DNA from: Megalonaias nervosa
Taxonomy: Eukaryota; Mollusca; Bivalvia; Unionida; Unionidae
Reading direction: 5' to 3'
DNA: 64,000 nucleotides
NCBI GenBank assembly: GCA_016617855.1
Contig: JAECUM010004319.1
Span: forward strand, 1 to 64,000
Both the position numbers and the translations under genes were made by a program. Below the pieces are notes generated by a model. The model was given only the letters and a program-made list of their open reading frames with translations. It did not search any database and was not told where the DNA came from. Positions 28,532-40,500 of the stretch are shown piece after piece (the stretch's first letter is position 1; the number at the start of each line of letters is the position of its first letter).

Positions 28532-31500
28532 TACAAAAATGTGTCCTACTTCTTGAAACCATGGCCTCACCCAGAGACATAACCCAGTATAGTATAGAAG
28601 AACAGGATCATATAATATTCTATGAACTGAGTTTAGTGAGGGATTAGTTAGATATTAATTCAGAAGATAAAAGCAAATGTCAATGCATCACAAACAAAGC
28701 ATTACTATAAAACATGACCGTTACCTCCAGCTGAAATACTGAGCAGGTAAGTCGCAAATTGAAAATCATCTGAGATTCATAGTGTTCATCTTTAATGTGA
28801 AGAAACTATAAATGGTTTTGAAAATAAAAGCAGATGAAAAAGCTGTAACTAAAACTTTAGTGCAAATATTAATTCAGAAGATGGGAGAGTTCAGATCTAC
28901 AGCCAGGCAGAGTTTGCCACTGGCCTTGGGAATTGGGAATGTTTGGATTAAAATCCTGTTAAATTCATATTGAAGAAATTCTCCCTTTTTGTATGAAGAC
29001 TGTTTATATCTTGTTGCAGAATGTCAGCTCTGTACAGGTCTCTTGGGATATCTGTAGTGCAAGGGGATCTTGATAGTGGGCAATGAATGCAATTTGGAGG
29101 ACCTCTTACACAATTTGAAAAATCCACAGGTGTTGAAATCTTCCCTGCAACTGGGATATTAGAAATAGCATGATGTCATTTTCTGCAGCAAGGCTGATAG
29201 CAGGATCAAAAATGGGCCCTGCTGGGGAAAAGTGCTTGAAGGATGGCTTCACAGTTTGGCATGCCTTAGCAGGGCAATTCCTCCTTGTCTGGTCTCTCTA
29301 TGTAAAAAAGGATACCTGGGCCTGTGAGGTTGGCCGTTTTGGTGGCTTGTTTCCTGACTTCCTCTATGTGGCTGTGGAACAGGAATTGTAAGATAGTGGT
29401 TGCAACCTAAGGATGGCCTTTTATTGGTCATTTTACAGATGTGGACAGAAATGCTTCTTTTCCCATGAGCTGAATGCTAATGGATGCAGCTATAGAACTG
29501 GACAGTGAACATAGATCTGTCTTGTTGTGTACATGGCTTCAGTAACAGACTGACTCTCGGGCATGTACATCAGAGTAGTAATCTCAACACAGGGGTCTAA
29601 ACTGTGTCTGTTAGGCATGGAGTCTAACACAACAATGTTGCAAACCTGTTGTTTTGAGTTGAGAAGGATTCCAGGTCCATAAACACTGAGGGAGGTTTTA
29701 ACATTCCCAGGCCCATAATGTCTCTTCTGTGTGCAGAAAAAGGAGGCTGAAGTTTCATGCGAGTCATCACTACAAAAAAGCCTGTTGAAGCTTAGTCTTT
29801 GAGTTGCCTTTCAAAGCAATGTAAAATGTTAGCAACATTACATGGCTGTGAAAGCTGATTGAAATATTTGTCTTTCTTGGCTAAGAAATTGGCAGATGCA
29901 GGAATTTCTGTAAGAGGTCACTGATGGATCAGCAGGATGAGAACAGAGTTTTGAAATGACACGAGATTTCATTTTATCGAAAAAGGAAGATGACACCGAG
30001 ACTTTTATGCATTTTCAAACTTGTAATCTGACTCCACCAAATGAAACCTGGATCCAAATCAAACATGGAGCCAGTTATCCGGATTTTACCACAACAATCA
30101 TATTTCCGAAGGTTTTGATTTATTCCCTAAATCTGTATTTTAAGGGTCATTTTCACAAGACTTACGGCAAAAATCATAAGGGCTGGCAGGTCTGGGGAAC
30201 AGACAACTGAGGGGCTTCACTGTTGTGTTCTCCAGGCCATCCCAGACCAATCTTTTGCCTTTTTGGTGGTTCAGTGCATTCAGATGGTGGCAGAACAGTC
30301 TCTCCAATTAGCAGGGGTTTGAAAAAACTTAATAATGATGACATCTCCAAACAAGAACAGTACAAAACTTTAAAATTAATTATATAAGAATTGAATTTGC
30401 TGAGTCAATGGCATTTGCATACATGATTAAAAATGACTAGGTTTTTATAGTTTTTATTTGCATTATATAATGAACAATAAAACTAACTGCCCAATGGACA
30501 GTGGTCTTCACTTTATAATGTACTGAGATATTATTTTTACTCAAATGGCTCCCAAACTCATTTTAATACATATGGTGTTTTGTTATAGTGATCGACTTAA
30601 AAAAGAGCACTCATTAACGATATTCTTAAAGGAATACATACAGCAAATGCCACTGTCTTGTTTGTTAACAGCTGTAGACATTGCAATGAAAACAACAGAT
30701 TATATACATCAACTGTTACATTTTCTCACTGATAATGAAGACAAAACAGGACAGTTTGATGAATGTGAATAGATTCTCAAATAACCAAACAACTACTCTA
30801 CCTCCAATGAAATGATTAAAGGACTTTCTGCATGATAATAAAGGTGAGTATTTCTTTATTACTTGATCTCCTGTTTCACTACTGGATGCCTCACTTAAAA
30901 ATTGACATCAAGTAAAAAATAGTTTGGGGAAGTTTTAATTGAGATAACATACAGCAAATGTTTTTCATATGGGACTATATCAAACATAAACTCAGGAAAC
31001 AATTTGGTCATCTGACATATTTAAATTGTACATTAGTATATTTCAAGCTGTTTGAAATGTGAACTTCTCTTATTAAAATTTCTTGTCAAAATACATGGTT
31101 AAAAAATAATGAAAGAAAGAAATAATAAATGATCTTCATGATTATAAATGGTGATTCCTTAATTTTCTTTTTCTCTATTTGATGCCTCAATTAAGAACTT
31201 ACACAAAGTTAATCGCCATTTTTAACATGCTAGGCAAAACAATAACTTGGTCATTATATATATCTAAATCATACTTTGGTATATTTTTGAAGCCATATGA
31301 AATGGGAACTTCTCTTCAAACTCAAAACATCAAAATACAAAGGAAAAACATAAGATACAAATAAAAACACAACAATAACAAGAAAAACACCTTAATATTA
31401 AATGATTTTATCTTTTATTCATGTTTGTGAAAAGGGCAATATTTTCTATCCATTTTGCAAATGTAAATCTTCTCAGTATGAAAATTTACAGGATTTGACA

Positions 31501-34500
31501 GAAATTATGAAGTGCTAAGTATGAAAAAGTATACATTCAATAAAATTATTTCTATAGCAAGATGGTGTATGAAAAATTAAAGGAATAAACAGAAATTATG
31601 AAGTGCTAAGTATGAAAAAGTATACACATTCAATAAAATTATTTCTATAGCAAGACAGTGTATGAAAAATTAAAGGATAATTCTATCAAATACAGTAGTA
31701 ATATAGCTCTATTCTACTTTGTAGAAGTGAGCTAAAAAAGAAATATTATAATTTTTTTTGACCCAGTTTCATTTGTGAGTGGTCATAACTGGGTACAATC
31801 TTACTTTAGAATCGAGTGATAAGTAACTGTATAGTGGCTTACAAACATATTAATATTCTCTGAATTATGTTACTCATTGATTATTATGTTGCTGAACATA
31901 GTTAAAAATTTGCTCTCAGCATAATTGGTAAAAAAATCAACTTGATGCATCATGTAATATGTCCATTGCTTGTCAACCACCACTTTTACCTAGCAGTACC
32001 AAACATCAACAATAAAATCATCCATTATTTAAAAAATGAGTAAACTGGAAAAAATGCCTCCAAAATTGTCCTCCTGGAACATTTTAAAGAATAGTTCTTG
32101 TTTTCAATTTGGCAAAAAAATGTCAGATCTGGGAGCAATTAAAGAAAATTGGTATAAGTTTTGACACCAAAGTAGTTGTTTTTTTTTTTTTTTTTGTTCA
32201 ACGTCATTTTTCAAGTACATGAAGGAGTTGCTATATGCCGCAGCCAGTATAACTGGTGGAGGGAGACCTGGGAAAAACCCAGTAAGAACCACTGACCCAT
32301 GGAAAACAATTGGCAAGCTTTCTCACATACCTACATTGGCTGAGCAGAAGACTCAAACACATAGACAGAGGCTGAGATGGCAGTGATCGGTACTTTAGAC
32401 CACTCAGCCATCCATGCCACCCAGCACCAGAATAATATTACTCAGACATCAGTACAAACCTCTCTCATCTGTTTGAGTCGGATCTGCTGTTTGGCAAAGT
32501 ATATTCCTGTATTTTCCTGGTCTTTGATGAACCGTCGTTTTAATCGAAGTATCTCACTACCCTGCTCTGATTCTGTTAAAGACAGAAAATACAGTAGTAT
32601 ATAGAATTCAAAAAACCTTTCAAATTATAAATGTACGTATATAAGCAAATAATGGTGGTTTAGATTCAATGTGATTGACAGTGAATAATAACATTAAAGT
32701 CAGTAATTTTAACCTCTAAAGTTTTATACAATGTACCAGAATAGTTTACCTGTACAACCAGAGTTTAGCCCCAAAAAACCTGAGTTTTATCAGCAACAAG
32801 AATAGCTGATATGAATACAAGTAAAATGATTATGTTTGTAAAATATCGTGCATTTCACCTTCCATTTAAAAAGTTAAGACACAAGAATTAATGTAAGCAG
32901 AAAGTTAGCTTGTAGCAAGAATGAAATATTTCAAAACTTTTGTCACTGATGAAAATTTTTACCTTAGTTTTCATTAAGAGAAAAAAACAACAATAGTGAC
33001 AAAAATCAATCAGTCTAAAAGCTTACCCCCTTTCTTCTCCCCAGATGCTGGTTTTGATGGTGCATTTCGTCGTTTCCCAAACCTGGGTCCCGGCTTCCCA
33101 AAGGGGCGACGTATTGCCACTCGGGCAGCCATGTCCAAAGACCCAATGGTAAAGAGGAGAGAACTCTGATTGGATTGGGTGTCCACACCTGTGATACTTT
33201 GATCACTGTATGTGTCCAGACTGCTCTGGGTTAACCAGTTGAATGGACCTCTGGCAGATCCTGGATGGAACAGATGCAAAGATGAAAAGAAGGATAGTTT
33301 TAATTATAGATTTACTTCTTCTCATATCTGTTTGAAAACACAACTATACATCACGAAGGTAATTTCCAAAGCCCTTATGGGAACAAAGTTTGTAACAATA
33401 TTATTTTAAACTATGCTACCTTGTCATTAACAAATAAAGAGGCTTGTGAGATGACAATTAGAGAACTTTGCAGCCTATCAACTTATCTTACTGAGTAGCA
33501 TCACTTGAAAAATTGATCTGATTGTATAGAAATGACATCTTATCAACTCTCTTATCAAGCAGCTTCACAAAGCCATTGATTGTCAACAATTCCGCTACAC
33601 TGTGGCGTAAATATGAATGCTATTACACATTTAGTATTGGAAAAAAACTCTAAACAACTTGTGTTATGCAAAGTAAACAGAGTGTTTTAAATGTCACAAT
33701 GAAAAACTGAGACAAACAAGCTGGTTTTCAAACCTGGAACCTCCGTAACACTAGCTGGGTGCTATAACATCCTTGCTCTCAAAACCATTATAATTTAGCC
33801 AGATCCTGAGATATGATTTCCTTGCTTTGTGGTATATACTGTGAATTCATTTATTTTCATGGCTTTCAAGTTTGTGGTTCAGCATCAAATGAGAGTTTCA
33901 TTAACATAGACATTCTTGGACTGGTAAACAGGTGCTATTGTTATCACAGAAGGTATGTATGTTCACAGTAGCATTTTACAGCACCCAGCACGATAGTGGC
34001 TATATAGTGGCAACTAAACTTTAAAACACAAAAAATGCAAAATACAGAAAGATCACTGTTTATCTGGGTATTTTTAAAATATAAATTGTGCTTTGTATCA
34101 ACCACAATATCCATGAAAATTAGCAATGCACCCAAAAATTCAAAGTATGTCACTGCAAACCTTCCTAGACTGAATGTCAAACTCAGTAACTATGGTTATG
34201 CAGGCCTTCTTAGACTGAATGTCAAACTCAATAATCACAGCTATGCAGTCCTTCCTAGACTGAATGTCAAACTCAATGATCACAGCTATGCAGACCTTCC
34301 TAGATTGAATGTCAAACTCAACAACCATGGTTATGCAGGCCTTCTTAGACTGAATGACAAACTCAATAACCATGGTCATGCAGACCTTCCTAGACTAAAT
34401 GTCAAACTCAATAACCAGTCATGCAGACCTTCCTAGACTAAATGTCAAACTCAATAACCACAGTTATGCAGGCCTTCTAAGACTGAATGTCAAACTCAAT

Positions 34501-37500
34501 AACCTTGGTTATGCAGGCCTTCCTTGACTGAATGTCAAACTCTATAACCAGTCATGCAGTCCTTCCTAGACTGAATGTCAAACTCAATGATCACAGCTAT
34601 GCAGACCTTCCTAGATTGAATGTCAAACTCAACAACCATGGTTATGCAGGCCTTCTTAGACTGAATGACAAACTCAATAACCATGGTCATGCAGACCTTC
34701 CTAGACTAAATGTCAAACTCAATAACCAGTCATGCAGACCTTCCTAGACTAAATGTCAAACTCAATAACCACAGTTATGCAGGCCTTCTAAGACTGAATG
34801 TCAAGCTCAATAACCTTGGTTATGCAGGCCTTCCTTGACTGAATGTCAAACTCAATAACCACGGTCATGCAGGCCTTCTTAGACTGAATGACAAACTCAA
34901 TAACCACCGTCATGCAGACCTTCCTAGACTATATGTCAAACTCAATAACCACAGTTATGCAGGCCTTCTTAGACTAAATGTCAAACTCAATAACCACAGT
35001 TATGCAGGCCTTCCTTGACTGAATGTCAAACTCAATAACCATGGTCATGCAGACCTTCCTATACTAAATGTCAAACTCTATAACCACAGTCATGCAGGCC
35101 TTCTAAGACTGAATGTCAAACTCAATAACCATGCTTATGCAGGCCTTCTTAGACTGAATGTCAAACTCAATAACCAGTCACGCAGTCCTTCTTAGACTAA
35201 ATGTCAAACTCAGTAACCACGGTTATGCAGGCTAAGACTGATTGTCAAACTCAATAACCACGGTTATGCAGGCCTTCCTAGACTAAATGTCAAACTCAAT
35301 AACCATGGTTATGCAGGCCTTCTTAGACTAAATGTCAAATCAATAACCATGGTCATGCAGACCTGCCTAGATTGAATGTCAAACTCAATAACCACAGTTA
35401 TGCAGACCTTCTTAGACTAAATGTCAAACTCAAATGCAAAGATGACATATGTCTATATGTGTATTCTCACCAATACAAATTCATGTACAAATAAATTGTG
35501 GTTGGTAAATATGCATGGACAAACCAGGCCTCAAAGAAACTCTAGCTGGACATTTAAACCATTTGAATTTCCCCAGTCAGTTCCTGCAATGTAAAGTACA
35601 TAGAACAACTTTTCCTAAAAAGCAGCATTACTTGAAAATGACTAACCTGGTTCCATTGTGGCAGAAAACTGGGCAGCCTGTGTGGCTCTCACTTGACCAT
35701 CCAATGTGTCCTCAGTCTCCATCTGTGACTGAGTGGACTGGGTTGCAAACAGTGGTGTCATGGCAGCATGCCGTTGTCGCCATGATGATTTCACAGCATA
35801 GTCCTGATAGAAACATTGATAAAATATCATCTAGTTACCATCTTCCACTAGTTACAGAATCAACTGCTCTAACATATTTAAATTTAACTGTGCAATAGAT
35901 TCATTAATGCTGTCTCAATAAAAGATGAAACTAACTATGTGTATGCAACAGCTGCTCCCACCAATATAATGCAATTAAAGGGTAAAGTCTAAGTTAAATG
36001 GGGGCCCTAATTCCTTCCCAGAAAACTGACCAAAGTGGACCCGAGATCACTCAACTAGCTGACATCTAACAGCCAAATGCAAGAACAGTTGGCCACATAC
36101 TCTAGGGCAGTAGAATGCTTTCTGTTAACAGCATATGTTACGAAAAACAATTAAATCAATGTTTCGCTTTTGTGGCTTCATCCTTATTTGATAGCATATC
36201 AGTATCATTTGCCTGAAAGACTTTACTGCCAGGATGCTTTGTCAGAATTGGTCAAACTCTGTTGAGTAGTTTTTGAAAAGCCATTTCAAGGTTTCCTATT
36301 GTTAGTAATGACAGCCAAATTGATGGCAGACTGTCATAATTTGTAAAACAAACTGAAAGTCCTGTATACCTGGATGCTTTCACTCAGATTTTGTAAAATT
36401 CTTTGGTGTGGCTGATGAGAAATATTTCTTCTATTTTTAGTACTGACTGCCATATTTCATAGCAAACTGACCTCATTTCTACAAACCTGAAAGCCCTTCA
36501 TGGCAAAATGCTTATAGTAAATTTTGTCAAAATCAGTAAAATGATTTTTGAGAAGTCATTTAATGGTTTCATCTATTCCTAAATATCAGGTGGCCAAATC
36601 TGATGACACATCAGTATTCTTTGAAAAAATTTAAAAAACCTTCATGCCAGCAAGCATTCTGTCAAATTTTGATGGTGGTTCAGCATCATTTGTACAAACT
36701 TTCAAGCACTTCATGACAGAATCCTCTCTGCAAAATTTGGTTGAAATTTGTCCAGTGGTTTTTCAGTAGGTAAGAAAAAAATCAATTGTTCCATATCATT
36801 ATCAGTTATATTTTCCCAAACTGTGCTGAAGTGGAAGAACAAATGCCCTGTAAAATAATTTCTGAAGGCTGAATTGTAGAAACATTTTATCCTCAATTAA
36901 AGATAAATTCAGAAATAACCAAATACACTTGCTTACTCAAGTCTTGCAACACATTCAAATGATTATTAGCTTCGTACCTGGAATCTACACTCTGACAAGG
37001 GGTGCTCAAATATTTCCCTCTGGTAGTCGGGGCTCTTTGATGTCATTTCAAGGATAAGGTTTGTGGCATAGCTAAGATATTGTTGCTCTGTTACTGGTGA
37101 GTACATAGCCTCCAACATGGCCACCAGTCGGTCTAGAGTGCTGACTGGCAACCGTGTCTCACTGCTCCAGAAGTTCTGAACCTGAAGTCTGAATTGGAAA
37201 CCTTTTTCTTTACACACTGAACATTATAGAGTATCTGAGGAACACAGTTGTCCTCCCCACTCCCCAAAGAGCAATATCATATGCACTATATTTTCAAACA
37301 CTTTGACTCAGAATCTAAACAGTATTATTACGATTCCACCAACCCTGCTGCATATTAGAAAAGTGATTTACATTTCTAAAAAAAAATGTCTTTTTGTGTA
37401 TACTGCAATGACTGTAAATCTTGGGACACCTTAAATTATTTTCAAAAGTGCTTTTTTTATGACCTATTAATGTTGGGACACAAAATTATAGCAAATTTTT

Positions 37501-40500
37501 CATGTACTAAAATTCTTGGGACATCTTCAACATTTTTTCTACTAACTGATCAATGTATTTTATTGATCATAACGACATTTTAAAAAAATAACAAGTTACC
37601 ATGGTGGTTCAGGGACTATCATCATGAATTATTACATGGGAATATTAAAAATTGATATAATTTGTTTGAAGTCTATAAATGTACTTAATTTTCCTGTTTC
37701 CTTATTATTTCTACCCTAATGAAATGTGTATAACTTGATCGATGACAAGAGCTGAGCATTAGCAGTTTGCAGTAAGCATTTACAACAGTAACCTATCCAG
37801 CTTATTATTGTTTGTTTAAACATTATTGCATTTGAATACTGTAACAATGCACCAGTAATTATGTTTTACTTTTGCCTTGAAAATGTAAATACCTAACTCA
37901 TTAAATCTGTACTCCCAGTATGACAAGAACGAACAACAATAGCGCTTGGTTCAATGCTCACATTTAGTTAGTATGTTTACACCACAGTTTCACTGCATAT
38001 ACAGGGCTTCCGATAACGCACAAATGTGCATCCCTGACGCAATAAAATTAAAAATGATGCATTAAAACCTCAGCCCAAGAGTCTCATAGGACACAATAAA
38101 AATTGCTGACCAAGTCGATTTTCAGCTTAAAGAAAAGGTTGAGGTTTCTCAAAACAGAGGTCTCAAGGATTTTCTCCGCCATCTGTTGAGGTCATGCTCA
38201 TTAATTATGCATTGTGTTCATTATCGAATGTAGCCGAATAAGTATGGTGCACATGATCTCGAAAGGACAACGTGCTAAGGATTCAAATTAAATTAAAAGA
38301 TAAACCTTATCATAATAAATATTACTACCATTTGTTGCTTTCACATCAAGATTTGGACAAAATGCCATTTGCAAATTTGGATAAGTATTTTGGGGGTTAA
38401 ACACATACATGCCAGACATTATGCTTTTATCATAATCATTATGCCTTTTTTTCAACAAATTACATATTATGTCCTCCAACATATGTATTATGCTGTTTTG
38501 GTAAATTAGAAAATAAAATAAATAAAAATCAGTAAAAAGTTGTGTTTATCATTTTTAGTATCATCTCTTTAATTCCATTCATATAAATCTGAGAATCTGC
38601 TTTAAAAACATCACTGCTGCATAAGAATTTTCCTAGTTTTCAATTTATAGCATCTGTATATGACCCATTTTATTTCCAAGAAAACAGACGGGTTTCATCA
38701 ATTTGAACTTACCCTCACATATTCATTATATTCTTATTAAAATTAGGTAGCGGACCAGTGAATGGTTTTTTTTTCACAAAATGGCGCCAGATTACAAGCA
38801 AGGCATTTGATGGTGTGACTTGTGGATGTTATACGACAGAAAATGTTAGAGCAGATGGATCTTTGCAAACTTCAAAACATGTCTGATCAGAAAAAATGGA
38901 CAAATCAACACCGTTTTACAAACTTTAAAAGAAGAATATGAGAGCAATGTAATACAGCACTCGAGATTGAACACATGAATGCTCATTACAAAATTTAAAA
39001 TTAAATTCATGATCATCTAGTTCTGTAATTAAGATACCTTGCCTGATATTTTTGTTTTGGATAGCGTGAAATATTACTGTCTAAATAACAGCCTTGTGTA
39101 GCGTGTTCCCAAGTCGACTTACAGGATATCAATTTTAATACCTGAATATTTAAAGAATTACAAATAATTAAAACTGAAAAGGTTTTGTGTCTATTCCTGA
39201 CATTATAATGGACATTTATCCATTTCATGCATGCCCAATATGCTTCTGAGAGGGGTCTGCAACTTTTGCTGGTAGAATTCCTATTTTCATCAAAATTCTA
39301 GTGAGACCTCTCCCCCCTCAACTTACTGTAGAAACTATAAAGTAGGACCCTTTTAAGTCTTGTAAGGACCTGATAATGTGGGGGTCCTCGGGACTCCATA
39401 AAATATCAGTTTAATGGAAGCCCTGATATACATTGAAGATTTTGACTTATACTATAGGAAGTACATCCCTTGAATTCAAATTACTGGTACAACTGCGCTA
39501 ACTTAAATAATATCTCCTAAATACAATAAAGAAGTTTCTGAAATAATGCTTTGAAAATAAGTGTAATAACATAAACACTCAGATATAGTTTGCTTTGATG
39601 TAAGCGACCATAAATAAGTACCTGATTACTCGGCTACAGTAATCGTGCTATTCATCCGAGCAATAGTTCATACCTTAAATGACTGACAATGACAGTTGTT
39701 CATTAGTCAGTCCAATATGATGGGGGGAGGGGGGGGGGGCGGCAAATAATTTAGTACCACTATTATGCATGGCATCTCATCCTGCTTAACCCACTTTAGA
39801 TTTTACAACAGTTAATTCATGTGAATTAATGTTGTAGAACAAACAATTACTGGCATTGCTGCCAGACAAAAATCCCCCTTTCCCCAAACCAGTTCATGGC
39901 TCAAACAATTACCTGGTTGCTTGCCAGAAAACAAAGACAAATCTGTCAGTTATAAACAAAAGGACATGCCGAAGCAACTAGCTGTCCAAAATCAAAGGTG
40001 GAATGTATACTGTGTTGAAAGTTACGAATTTGTGTTATGGTAAGCTGAAACACAAAACTAAAATGTATTGTTTTTTGTTTGTTTGTTTAGATTATACTGG
40101 CGTGTGCACATAGGTGCATGTGCCAGTTGTTAATGCCTGCACCGCAGGCTGATAATTTATTCCTGGGGGGAAGGAATCTGAGCCACATCCCTCAGGTGTT
40201 AATGCTCTCAAGGGGAGCTGCTAAGTTGAGCCGTCAGGTAGCGGAACATTAAGTTCCATGCTACCTGAATGGAAGGCTTTCATGACAGGGATTAGATCCA
40301 ACACACACTCATGTTTAAGTAGAATGGATTATCCAATCAGAGGCTGTTTTGAGTGGGAATCATCCCAGCACACACTCAAGATTTAGCCGGATCAAAATCT
40401 ACAGCAGAATGGCAGGTGTCACCGAGGCAGTATGTGACGCCAGTCACGATTGGTCGGCGACTATGACGTCACATTGGGACACCTGGTGCTTTAGACTAGT

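Larger units (their letters stand above)
24294..32459 (-). other. Intron between exons 8 and 9
   Basis: An 8.2-kb intron holding a MITE-like fragment (24495-24660), (TAA)n arrays (25080-25163, 28489-28523), a dispersed repeat (25480-25870), a family A element (26215-27420), a second tandem element (27560-28320), a possible DIRS gag remnant (28860-30370), a 91-bp duplication (31499-31677) and a SINE (32178-32423). 30370-31490 and 31690-32170 show nothing recognisable. Confidence 0.8.

Noticed and set aside
34035..34436. 133-codon repeat protein
   Set aside because: Produced by the 45-bp minisatellite, whose period is a multiple of three; it lies in an intron.
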